Part shown: positions 16,577 through 24,151 of the stretch, piece after piece
Position numbering within the stretch: position 1 is the first letter of the stretch
Layout of the letters: each line of letters opens with the position of its first letter
Assembly: GCA_035536995.1 (NCBI GenBank)
Contig: DATLNB010000007.1
Coordinates: forward strand, 1 to 64,000
Reading direction: 5' to 3'
Length of the DNA stretch: 64,000 nucleotides
Source: AV80 sp035536995
GTDB taxonomy: Bacteria; Verrucomicrobiota; Verrucomicrobiia; Chthoniobacterales; UBA10450
Translations under genes and position numbers: made by a program
The notes under the pieces: generated by a model
The model's input: only the letters and a program-made list of their open reading frames with translations
What the model was told of the DNA's origin: nothing
Databases searched by the model: none

Positions 16577-17602
16577 CTAGACGCGAAATTGGTCGAGCAG
16601 TTCACGGAGGGCGTCACCGAGCTGAAAGAGCGAATCGGTGTGGGGGTTGGAGGGAAGGGAGTGCAATTCGGATTGGGCGTCGCGCACCGTCTCCTCGCCG
16701 GCGTCGAGCGAAGCGCGCAAGGCGCCGTTGGTCGCGTCGAACTTGAGAAGCTCGGTAACGCCGCGGCCGTTATCGGAAAGGATGAGCTCGCAATAACGTT
16801 CGCGCTCTTCTGCCGGCGCCGAGCGGAGCAGCATCAGGATTGGCAGCGTCATTTTGCCTTTGCGCAGGTCGGTCCCGAGGGTCTTGCCGATGTCCGCTTC
16901 GTTGCCCGCGATGTCGAGGCAATCGTCGTAAATCTGATAAGCTGCGCCGATTTTTCGGCCGAAGTTTTTCAGCGCGTTAGTCGTCTTGGGTTCAGCTCCG
17001 TTCAGAACGGCGCCGAGCTCCGCTGCTGCGGCGAAGAGCGAACCAGTCTTCATCTCGACGATGCGCAGGTAATCGTCGATCGCGAGGTGCAGATCGAATC
17101 GCCGCTGGGTCTGAATAATTTCGCCAGAGCAAACTTCCCGGGCGGAGCGCGCGATCACGCGGCTGATTTCAGCTTTCTCGAAATTTGTCGAAAGGTTCAG
17201 GGCCTGGGCAAAGAGACAGTCTCCGAGCAAAACGCTGAGCGAATTTCCCCAGCGCGCATTAACCGTCGGTTGGGCGCGCCGCCGTTCCGCCTCATCCATA
17301 ATATCGTCATGAACGAGCGTCGCGATATGGATCAGCTCCACGATGACGGCCAGATCCAGGTGCCCGGATGTAATGCCGCCGCTGGCGCCGCCGCTCAGCA
17401 AGGCAACCAACGGGCGGAGCCGTTTCCCACGGCTGCCGATTGCGTAGGTAACGTATCCTTCGACGGCGGGATCGAAAGCCGCGGCCTGCCGGGCAATACG
17501 CAATTCCACCTCCTCTAACTCCGGCCGGACAGTTGCCGCGACCCGCGCCAACGCCCCGTCACGCGAAACCGTTGGGGTGCGCGAATCAGCGAAAACTTCC
17601 AC
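16577..17602 (-). CDS. Polyprenyl diphosphate synthase (trans-isoprenyl)
   Basis: An all-trans polyprenyl diphosphate synthase that extends allylic diphosphates with isopentenyl diphosphate, for quinone side chains or carrier lipids. Both Asp-rich motifs are complete: LVHDDIMDEAERRR (first) and QIYDDCLDIAGNE (second). GSRGKRLRPL and GDCLFAQAL are also family marks. Two residues before the first motif lies no bulky aromatic, suggesting a long product. The start is uncertain: GTG 17602 gives 341 residues and fits the family; TTG 17662 adds 20. ispE, the isoprenoid precursor gene, lies about 2 kb away. Confidence 0.92.
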   Translation of the reverse strand: MEVFADSRTPTVSRDGALARVAATVRPELEEVELRIARQAAAFDPAVEGYVTYAIGSRGKRLRPLVALLSGGASGGITSGHLDLAVIVELIHIATLVHDDIMDEAERRRAQPTVNARWGNSLSVLLGDCLFAQALNLSTNFEKAEISRVIARSAREVCSGEIIQTQRRFDLHLAIDDYLRIVEMKTGSLFAAAAELGAVLNGAEPKTTNALKNFGRKIGAAYQIYDDCLDIAGNEADIGKTLGTDLRKGKMTLPILMLLRSAPAEERERYCELILSDNGRGVTELLKFDATNGALRASLDAGEETVRDAQSELHSLPSNPHTDSLFQLGDALRELLDQFRV

Positions 17603-17682
17603 GGGAGCACGATAGAAGGCGCGCCAATCCAGCGCAAGCTTCTCCCGAGTCGGAGAGCACAATCGCAGGCGAACGCGTGCTC

Positions 17683-18156
17683 CTACGTCCCCGTCGTCTG
17701 GGGGGCGGCCGTGGGTTTCGTGGAGAGCTTCTGCGCGAGCAGCACCCCGAAGTTGAAGAGCAGTCTGACGGCGCCGGGCGAACCGAAAAAAAGATCGCGG
17801 AGCGTGTCGGGCGGGACGGTCCAGAGGATGACCTCGCCCTCGGCAAACGCGTCTTCATCAGCCGGGGCCCGGAGGAAAATGTCACGCTCTCCGAACCATT
17901 GGCCGCGCCCGAGGGTGGCCACGTGGGTTTTGCCGAACTCTTCGTTACGCCGGGAGACGTCCACCCGGCCCGAGATAACGCAGAAAATGTAATCAGCGGG
18001 TCGCCCTGCGCTTACGATCTTCTGCTGGTTATACTCGACGAAAGTCCCATTAAGCTGAAGCTCCGCGATAAATTCCCGGCTGACGCCGGAAAGGAGGCCG
18101 TCCTGCGGAAGGCTCAGGCCCCGGGCGCGCACTTGTTGTTCCAACAATACATTCAT
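17683..18156 (-). CDS. Cyclic nucleotide-binding (Crp-like) domain protein
   Basis: A 157-residue protein that is mainly one cyclic-nucleotide-binding beta-barrel: LLSGVSREFIAELQLNGTF, then ADYIFCVISGRVDVS, LGRGQWFGERDIFLRAPADEDAFAEGEV (the phosphate-binding cassette; the canonical 'GE.AL....R.A' is changed to GERDIF...DEDA). No helix-turn-helix follows, so it is not a Crp transcription factor. It ends in helix LFFGSPGAVRLLFNFGVLLAQKLS and a Thr/Pro tail. The altered cassette leaves ligand binding uncertain. It lies between the polyprenyl synthase and the lipoate ligase-like gene on the same strand. Confidence 0.85.
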   Translation of the reverse strand: MNVLLEQQVRARGLSLPQDGLLSGVSREFIAELQLNGTFVEYNQQKIVSAGRPADYIFCVISGRVDVSRRNEEFGKTHVATLGRGQWFGERDIFLRAPADEDAFAEGEVILWTVPPDTLRDLFFGSPGAVRLLFNFGVLLAQKLSTKPTAAPQTTGT

Positions 18157-18222
18157 GGTGCGATCTCGCTTTTCGCATACATCAAGACTCGCGAAGAAAC
18201 AACCGTTTCGCGCCCGTCGCGC

Positions 18223-18882
18223 TCACCGCCGCAGGAACCATTCGCGGGTGGCGTATTTCGCGTCGGCGATTTCGTGGGCCCGCCCCAGCAACCGCGCCTC
18301 AATGGCTCGTCCCCGGAACTGATCGCAAAAACCGTCGGCCAGCTCGGCTCGAAATTTGTCCGGAAGACCGGACCTTTGGATGCTGCCCTGGTGAAGCAAC
18401 GCCCGCCGCGTCCGGCGGTGTGCCGCCCCCGCGATTTTTTGGCCGTCGCTGATCAGATCCGCGCGGACCGGGTTCGAAAAGCAATGGTCGGACGTCCTCG
18501 GCGCAGCGTTATCAGCGAGGGATGCTGTGATCCCGTTCGCGCGCAGGGCCTTGGAAATGGCCTGGTGAATGCGGCGATAAATTTCCGGCGAAGAGTTCCG
18601 GAAAAACGGATCCGTTGCGGGGATAATCATTGAATAGGTCAGATCTTCCCCGTGAGGCACGATCCCGCCGCCGGTCCAGCGTCGGACAATCTCCCGGCCG
18701 CGCGCCGTTTCGATCGCCTCGGCGTAGAGCCCGAAATAACCGAAGGAAATCGCCGGCCGAATCCACCGGTAGAACCGCAGGATCGGAATCTCCGCGCCTT
18801 CGAGCAGAGCTTCGTCTATCGCCATGTTAAGGGCCGCGGCTCGAGGCTCTGGGTCGTCAAAGACGTCAAGCTGCGTGAGCAT
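18223..18882 (-). CDS. Lipoate-protein ligase A-like protein (BPL/LPL fold)
   Basis: A 219-residue protein of the biotin/lipoate ligase fold, which attaches lipoate or octanoate to carrier domains. Characteristic motifs: NMAIDEALLEG near the start, FYRWIRPAISFGYF, REIVRRWTGGGIVPHGEDLTYS (the equivalent of the ligase RRxSGGGAVxHD loop), and DGQKIAGAAHRRTRRALLHQGSI (the catalytic Lys region). It is shorter than E. coli LplA and lacks the accessory C-terminal domain, so a LipM-type octanoyltransferase is an alternative. It follows pyrF by 9 bases. Confidence 0.87.
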   Translation of the reverse strand: MLTQLDVFDDPEPRAAALNMAIDEALLEGAEIPILRFYRWIRPAISFGYFGLYAEAIETARGREIVRRWTGGGIVPHGEDLTYSMIIPATDPFFRNSSPEIYRRIHQAISKALRANGITASLADNAAPRTSDHCFSNPVRADLISDGQKIAGAAHRRTRRALLHQGSIQRSGLPDKFRAELADGFCDQFRGRAIEARLLGRAHEIADAKYATREWFLRR

Positions 18883-18891
18883 GACTGCTCG

Positions 18892-19584
18892 TTAGGCTGC
18901 CAGTTCCGCAGCGATTTTTTCCGCGGCGCTTTTCGGATCCGGAGCCCCGGTGATCGGCCGCCCGATCACAAGGTAATCGGCGCCCGCCGCAATTGCTTCG
19001 CGCGGCGTGGTAAACCGCTTTTGATCGCCGGGCGCCGACCCGGCGGGTCTGATTCCCGGAGTCACAATCTTGATCTTCTCGCCGAACTCATCACGGAGCC
19101 GTCGCGCTTCATGCGGGCTCGCCACCAGCCCGTCGATACCGTTCTCAACTCCGAGCCGGGCAAGCCGCAAGACCTGGTCGGTTACCGATGTCGCCACCCC
19201 GATTTCCGTCAGAGTTTCGTCAGTCGAGCTCGTTAACACCGTCACCCCGAGCAGCAACATGTCGCTCTTCCTGGCGTTAACGGCCGCACGAATCATTTCT
19301 GCGCCGCCGCTCAGGTGGAGGGTCAGCATCTTTACCCCGAGCCCGTCCGCTGCCTCTACTGCCTTGCCGACGGTGTTCGGAATGTCGTGCAGCTTGAGGT
19401 CGAGGAAGACTTTTCCGAGGGACGAGGCCGGCCGAACCAAAGCAGGTCCGTCGGCGGTGTAGCTTTGCAGGCCGATTTTGAAAAAGCCGACTGAATCCGC
19501 GAGAACTGCAATCAGGCTCAAGCCTTCTTTCAGGTTCGGAACATCAAGCGCGACGATAATCTTCTCCGCGGCGGGCGACTTCAT
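18892..19584 (-). CDS. pyrF: Orotidine 5'-phosphate decarboxylase
   Basis: PyrF converts OMP to UMP, the last step of pyrimidine synthesis. The 230-residue TIM barrel has IIVALDVPN at the N-terminus and the catalytic tetrad segment VFLDLKLHDIPNTV (Asp-Lys-His-Asp). Phosphate-binding parts near the C-terminus are TPGIRPAG and DYLVIGRPIT. The length is standard for group I enzymes. pyrE, the preceding pathway step, is also in the window (42.3 kb) but in a different operon. The lipoate ligase-like gene follows by 9 bases. Confidence 0.96.
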   Translation of the reverse strand: MKSPAAEKIIVALDVPNLKEGLSLIAVLADSVGFFKIGLQSYTADGPALVRPASSLGKVFLDLKLHDIPNTVGKAVEAADGLGVKMLTLHLSGGAEMIRAAVNARKSDMLLLGVTVLTSSTDETLTEIGVATSVTDQVLRLARLGVENGIDGLVASPHEARRLRDEFGEKIKIVTPGIRPAGSAPGDQKRFTTPREAIAAGADYLVIGRPITGAPDPKSAAEKIAAELAA

Positions 19585-19623
19585 TCTGTTCTTCGGTGAA
19601 GTTTACTGGACAATTTGCAGGGT

Positions 19624-20466
19624 ATGCAGCTTTTGGCTCCGGCGAAGATCAATCTTTCGTTTGCGATCAAATCGCGGCGTCCGGACGGATTTCACGAGAT
19701 TGAGACATTGATGGTGCCGATTTCCGTGAGCGACCGGCTGACCATCGCGCCGACCCGCAACACCGGTGAAATTCATTTTTCCTGCGACGACCCTTCTCTG
19801 CCCCATGGCGACGATAATCTCGTGGTTCGGGCGGCGAAACTGTTCCGGGAACGGACGGGCAACCATTCCGGCCTAACGATAACACTCAAAAAAAAGATCC
19901 CGCATGGCGCGGGCTTGGGTGGGGGGAGCAGCGATGCCGCCAGCACCCTGATGGGCCTCAACGAATTGTTCCAGGCGGGATTAGCGCAGCAAGAGCTCTT
20001 GAAATTGGCGGCTGAGCTCGGCTCGGACGTTCCGTTTTTCATTGTCCGCTCCGCTGCCGTTTGTGGTGGACGCGGTGAACTCGTGACACCAGTTGCGTTG
20101 AAGCGGGACTTCCATCTTCTCTTACTCAAACCCGATTTCGGGGTGCCGACCTCGTGGGCTTACGGAAGGTGGAAAGAGTCACAACCGCTCCCCGGGATCG
20201 ATTATTCCGCACAAGAGCTCGATGGCGTCCGCCTGGTTAACGATCTCGAGCGCCCCGTATTCGAGAAGTTCGTGTTTCTCGCGCATCTCAAAACCTGGTT
20301 GCGCAAACAGCCGGAGGTGGCGGGGACGCTTATGTCTGGGTCCGGCTCCACCATGTTCGCGATTCTCCGCAACCCTGCCGCCGCTGAGGTGCTCGCGGCT
20401 CGCGCTCGGAGCGAGGTCGATTCGACTTTATGGTCGTGCGTCTGCGAAACGCTATCTCCGCTTTAG
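19624..20466 (+). CDS. ispE: 4-diphosphocytidyl-2-C-methyl-D-erythritol kinase IspE
   Basis: IspE phosphorylates CDP-methylerythritol in the MEP isoprenoid pathway. The GHMP-kinase fold shows APAKINLSFAIKSRRPDGFHEIETLM at the start (split here by motif: PAKINL, then DGFHEIET), the ATP loop IPHGAGLGGGSSDAAS, and the C-terminal SGSGSTMFAI. From ATG 19624 it has 280 residues; a TTG three codons upstream is less likely. Its presence shows the MEP rather than mevalonate route. Its 3' end overlaps the convergent sdhB by 15 bases. Confidence 0.96.
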   Translation: MQLLAPAKINLSFAIKSRRPDGFHEIETLMVPISVSDRLTIAPTRNTGEIHFSCDDPSLPHGDDNLVVRAAKLFRERTGNHSGLTITLKKKIPHGAGLGGGSSDAASTLMGLNELFQAGLAQQELLKLAAELGSDVPFFIVRSAAVCGGRGELVTPVALKRDFHLLLLKPDFGVPTSWAYGRWKESQPLPGIDYSAQELDGVRLVNDLERPVFEKFVFLAHLKTWLRKQPEVAGTLMSGSGSTMFAILRNPAAAEVLAARARSEVDSTLWSCVCETLSPL

Positions 20467-21198
20467 CTTCGCGACCGCGTATTCGCGGTTGAGTTTGGCG
20501 ATGAAGCTCGCGCTGATTTGCGCCGGGCAGACCGCCTCGCACTCATACGTGTTGGTGCAGTTGCCGAACCCTTCCGCATCCATTGCTTCCACCATGTTCA
20601 AAACGCGCGTTGTCCGCTCGGGTTGACCCTGGGGCAGGTAAGCAAGATGCGAAACTTTCGCCGCCGTGAATAGCATCGCCGACGCATTCGGGCAGGCCGC
20701 CGCGCAGGCGCCGCACCCGATGCAAGCTGCTGCTTCCATCGCCCGGTCCGCATCCGGTTTAGCGACGGGCGTCGCATTCGCCTCGGGAGCTGAGCCCGCC
20801 CGGGCCGCGATGAAACCGCCTGCCTGCACGATCCGATCAAGGGCACTCCGATTCACGACGAGGTCTTTGATCAACGGAAACGGCTTTGCGCGGAACGGCT
20901 CCACCGTGATGGTTTCGCCGTCCTTGAACCGCCGCATGTAAACTTCGCAAGCCGCCCCGGGATGATCGGGCCCATGCGCTTCCCCGTTGATCGTCAACGC
21001 GCAGGTCCCGCAGATTCCTTCACGGCAATCTGAGTCGAATGCGATCGGTTCTTCGCCTTTGCCGATCAGCCCTTCGTTGACCACGTCGAGCATCTCGAGA
21101 AACGACGTATTCGGAGAAACGTTCGTTGCCTGATACTCGACCAGCTGCCCTTTCGTCTTCGGGTCGCATTGGCGCCAGATTCGGAGGCGAAAGTTCAT
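20452..21198 (-). CDS. sdhB: Succinate dehydrogenase iron-sulfur subunit
   Basis: The 248-residue subunit passes electrons from FAD to quinone. All three clusters are recognisable: 2Fe-2S (SDCREGICGTCALTING and a later Cys in GAACEVY), 4Fe-4S (CIGCGACAAACP) and 3Fe-4S (CTNTYECEAVCPAQI). It is the third gene of sdhC-sdhA-sdhB on the minus strand. It is separated from sdhA by 180 bases that hold an inverted 31-base repeat pair able to form a long hairpin, which could affect expression or stability of the sdhB part of the message. Confidence 0.97.
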   Translation of the reverse strand: MNFRLRIWRQCDPKTKGQLVEYQATNVSPNTSFLEMLDVVNEGLIGKGEEPIAFDSDCREGICGTCALTINGEAHGPDHPGAACEVYMRRFKDGETITVEPFRAKPFPLIKDLVVNRSALDRIVQAGGFIAARAGSAPEANATPVAKPDADRAMEAAACIGCGACAAACPNASAMLFTAAKVSHLAYLPQGQPERTTRVLNMVEAMDAEGFGNCTNTYECEAVCPAQISASFIAKLNREYAVAKLKRR

Positions 21199-21213
21199 GG
21201 TTGGGTGGGCGAA

Positions 21214-21379
21214 GTTGAGAGTTGAGAGTTGAGAGTCGAGAGCCGCATGGAGGAGATTAGTTGCAACCTAGAGGGACAGCGATTTGCGCAGACCGCTTTG
21301 CATGCCAGACATCGAGTTTCTCAAAATTAAACATGTTTGCTCTCCGGGGGCTCTCAACTCTCAACCATAAACTCTCAAC
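21214..21379. repeat. Inverted pair of 31-base GTTGAGAG units between sdhA and sdhB
   Basis: Unit 21214-21244 (GTTGAGAGTTGAGAG to GTCGAGAGCC) and the reverse-complemented unit 21349-21379 (complement starts GTTGAGAGTTTATGG and ends GTTGAGAGCC) face each other across 104 bases. Together they can form a stem of about 31 pairs with few mismatches. The sdhA stop codon touches the outer end of the second unit. The loop contains no visible ORF. Confidence 0.75.
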
Positions 21380-23304
21380 TATTTGTAACTGCGTTGCGTC
21401 AATTGCACGGTCTCGAACACTAACGGCTCACGATGCAGCTTTGGTGGCGCGCTCGAACCATTTCCCTGGTGTTCCCAGGCGAAAACGTCCGCGAAATTTT
21501 CGTCGTCCCGGAGCGCTTCTCCGTCTGGCGTTTGATGTTCTTCACGGAAATGGCCTCCGCAGGATTCATTTCTGGTCAGCGCGTCGACGCACATCAGCTC
21601 GCCAAACTCGAGGAAGTCTGCCACCCGGCCAGCCCGCTCGAGCGATTGATTGAAACTTTCGCCTTCGCCGGGCACGCGAACGTTTCGCCAGAATTCCTCA
21701 CGCAGTTCCGGGATCCGGCCGAGGGCTTCGCGGAGCCCGGCTTCGTTCCGGGCCATTCCGCATTTGTCCCAAAGCAACAGGCCAAGCTCGCGGTGAAAGG
21801 AGTCCACCGAGCGGGTCCCATTTATTGCCAACAACTTTTCAGTGCGCGTTCGCACCTCCTTTTCGGCATCACGAAACTCGGGCCGATCGATGGAGGGGCG
21901 CTTCCCAATCTGTGGGGCGAGGTAGGCGGGCAAGGTGTAGGGCAGCACGAAGTAACCGTCGGCGAGTCCCTGCATGAGGGCACTTGCGCCGAGGCGATTC
22001 GCGCCATGGTCGGAAAAGTTTGCTTCTCCGATCACGTGAAGGCCGGGGACATTGCTCATCAGGTTATAGTCCACCCACAATCCACCCATCGTGTAGTGGA
22101 CCGCCGGATAAATTCGCATCGGGCGCTGGTAAGCGTTTTCGCCCGTGATCTTGGCGTAGATGTGGAACAGGTTGCCGTAGCGTTCGCGGATGGTGTTCTC
22201 GCCCAGCCGCGCGATCGCATCCGCAAAATCCAGGTAAACGCCGCGACCGCTTTCGCCCACGCCGCGTCCTTGGTCGCAAGCTTCTTTCGCGGCGCGCGAA
22301 GAGATGTCGCGCGGCGCCAGGTTGCCGAAGCTGGGATATTTTCTTTCCAGGTAATAATCCCGGTCTACTTCGGGAATCTGAGCCGGTGGGCGGGTATCTC
22401 CCAGAACTTTCGGGACCCAGACCCGCCCATCGTTTCGCAACGACTCCGACATCAGGGTCAACTTCGACTGGTTCGCGCCACTGACTGGGATGCAGGTCGG
22501 GTGAATCTGGGTAAAGCACGGGTTCGCAAAGAGCGCGCCCTTTTTGTATGCGCGGTAGGTGGCGGTGACGTTGCACCCGCGCGCGTTGGTCGAAAGATAA
22601 AAAACGTTTCCGTAGCCGCCGGTGGCGAGAACAACCGCATCGCCCGCGTGCGCCTCGATTTTTCCAGTGACGAGGCTCCGAGTGATGATGCCTTTGGCGT
22701 GCCCATCGACGAGGACCAGGTCGAGCATCTCTGTCTGCGGAAACATCGACACCGTGCCGGCGGCGATCTGGCGGCAAAGGGCCTGATAGGCGCCGAGCAG
22801 AAGCTGCTGGCCCGTCTGTCCACGAGCGTAGAAGGTGCGTGAGACCTGCGCGCCCCCGAACGATCGATTCGCAAGCAGCCCGCCGTATTCGCGCGCGAAC
22901 GGAACGCCCTGTTCGACGCACTGGTCGATGATCAAATTACTGACTTCGGCGAGCCGATAGACATTCGCCTCGCGAGCGCGAAAATCGCCGCCCTTGATCG
23001 TGTCGTAAAAGAGACGGAAAACGCTGTCGCCGTCGTTCTGGTAATTTTTCGCGGCGTTAATTCCGCCCTGGGCAGCGATGGAATGAGCTCGCCGCGGACT
23101 GTCCTGATAACAAAAGCACTTAACGTTGTAGCCGAGCTCTCCGAGAGTGGCCGCGGCTGAGCCACCAGCGAGTCCGCTACCGACGACAATTATCTCGAAC
23201 TTGCGCCGGTTGTTCGGAGCCACCAGGCGCGAGTGGTCTTTATGGCTGGCCCACTTTTGGGCGAGCGGTCCATGGGGAATGCGCGCATCGAGGGACCCGA
23301 TCAT
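21379..23304 (-). CDS. sdhA: Succinate dehydrogenase flavoprotein subunit
   Basis: The catalytic FAD subunit oxidising succinate to fumarate. From ATG 23304 it has 641 residues. FAD site: IIVVGSGLAGGSAAATLGE; covalent flavin His in RRAHSIAAQGGINAAKN; substrate and hydride region PTCIPVSGANQSK and the later HYTMGGLWVDY, GEANFSDHGANRLGAS. It belongs to the B-type lineage, with the N-terminal order sdhC-sdhA-sdhB. The ATG overlaps the sdhC stop (ATGA). An in-frame extension upstream would run into sdhC and is not needed. Confidence 0.97.
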   Translation of the reverse strand: MIGSLDARIPHGPLAQKWASHKDHSRLVAPNNRRKFEIIVVGSGLAGGSAAATLGELGYNVKCFCYQDSPRRAHSIAAQGGINAAKNYQNDGDSVFRLFYDTIKGGDFRAREANVYRLAEVSNLIIDQCVEQGVPFAREYGGLLANRSFGGAQVSRTFYARGQTGQQLLLGAYQALCRQIAAGTVSMFPQTEMLDLVLVDGHAKGIITRSLVTGKIEAHAGDAVVLATGGYGNVFYLSTNARGCNVTATYRAYKKGALFANPCFTQIHPTCIPVSGANQSKLTLMSESLRNDGRVWVPKVLGDTRPPAQIPEVDRDYYLERKYPSFGNLAPRDISSRAAKEACDQGRGVGESGRGVYLDFADAIARLGENTIRERYGNLFHIYAKITGENAYQRPMRIYPAVHYTMGGLWVDYNLMSNVPGLHVIGEANFSDHGANRLGASALMQGLADGYFVLPYTLPAYLAPQIGKRPSIDRPEFRDAEKEVRTRTEKLLAINGTRSVDSFHRELGLLLWDKCGMARNEAGLREALGRIPELREEFWRNVRVPGEGESFNQSLERAGRVADFLEFGELMCVDALTRNESCGGHFREEHQTPDGEALRDDENFADVFAWEHQGNGSSAPPKLHREPLVFETVQLTQRSYK

Positions 23305-23996
23305 AACTGCTGCGCCGGCTTTACGAGGTGGAGAAGAACGGCGACCGGGATCGAGGTGTACCCAGCAAAGATCAACCACGCGAAAACCCGACCCGCGGTG
23401 GCCAGCCGAGGCGTCAGCTTCTGGTCATTCAGGCCGAGCGATTGGAAAAAGCTCGAAGTACCGTGGCTGAGATGGAGAGCGAGCAGAAACATCGCGACGA
23501 CGTAGAAACCGGAGACGACGTAATTCTGGAACCCGTAAACCATCATGGAATAGACGTCGTAACGGTTGAGCGGATCCGCTTTCAGAAGGAGAAAGCGGGG
23601 ATCGGTCACCCGAACGGTGAAGTGGGCGATGTGATAAAGAATAAAGGCCAGCACGATGAGCCCGCTCAACGCCATCGAGCGGGAAGCAAACGTGGCTTTT
23701 ACGTGCTCCTTTTTCTTGTAACCGGCCGGACGGGCCCGGCGATTATCGATGGCGAGACTGATGGTGAAGAAGATGTGGACCAGCACATTTATGAGGAGAA
23801 ACCCGCGGATCACCCACAGCACCGGACCGAGGTGCCGCAGTTTCTCGGCGTAAGCGTTGACCCATTCCGGGCCCAGGAAAATCTGGAGATTGCCGAGGAG
23901 ATGGCCGACGACGAAGGCGATCAAGACGACCCCGGTCAGCGCGACTATCATTTTTTTGCCGACCGAGGAGCGATAGAAGGAAGAGGATGCGGTCAC
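23301..23996 (-). CDS. sdhC: Succinate dehydrogenase cytochrome b subunit (type B)
   Basis: A 231-residue membrane anchor with five predicted helices and di-haem histidines (VGHLLGNLQIF, VLVHIFF, YHIAHFTV, ALHLSHG). The start VTASSSFYRSSVGKKMIVALTG from GTG 23996 fits the cytochrome b558 family (…SSxGKKxxMALTG); a TTG at 24065 would add 23 residues. One fused anchor subunit instead of separate SdhC and SdhD is characteristic of type B enzymes, which often use menaquinone. First gene of the operon. Confidence 0.95.
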   Translation of the reverse strand: MTASSSFYRSSVGKKMIVALTGVVLIAFVVGHLLGNLQIFLGPEWVNAYAEKLRHLGPVLWVIRGFLLINVLVHIFFTISLAIDNRRARPAGYKKKEHVKATFASRSMALSGLIVLAFILYHIAHFTVRVTDPRFLLLKADPLNRYDVYSMMVYGFQNYVVSGFYVVAMFLLALHLSHGTSSFFQSLGLNDQKLTPRLATAGRVFAWLIFAGYTSIPVAVLLHLVKPAQQL

Positions 23997-24093
23997 AAGC
24001 TTGGGACAGTCCAGGCGTTGGGCCGCTGGATGTTTTGAAATTAGAAGTCGTCCAAAGGGTGTCAAGCATCCGCGGCCGGCTCGCGGCGAAGGA

Positions 24094-24121
24094 TTGACGG
24101 TTGGATTGTTGACGATAAACT
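24094..24121 (+). promoter_or_regulatory. Candidate promoter for the GT-C-like gene at 24152
   Basis: TTGACG (24094-24099) and TAAACT (24116-24121) are 16 bases apart, about 30 bases ahead of the ATG at 24152. The -35 matches five of six consensus bases, the -10 four of six. It lies in the short divergent gap to sdhC. Confidence 0.35.
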
Positions 24122-24151
24122 CGCGCCCGATTCCGCCCCAGATTCACGGCG

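Noticed and set aside
17533..18633. 366-codon plus-strand frame opposite three minus-strand genes
   Set aside because: Crosses the ends of the polyprenyl synthase, cyclic-nucleotide-binding and ligase genes, all of which have clear family motifs; the frame itself has none.
8512..21379. 31-base units as CRISPR repeats
   Set aside because: Only three units, two of them inverted, no regular spacers and no cas genes.
21433..22842. 469-codon plus-strand frame opposite sdhA
   Set aside because: Lies wholly inside sdhA, no recognisable domain; long antisense frames are expected at this GC content.
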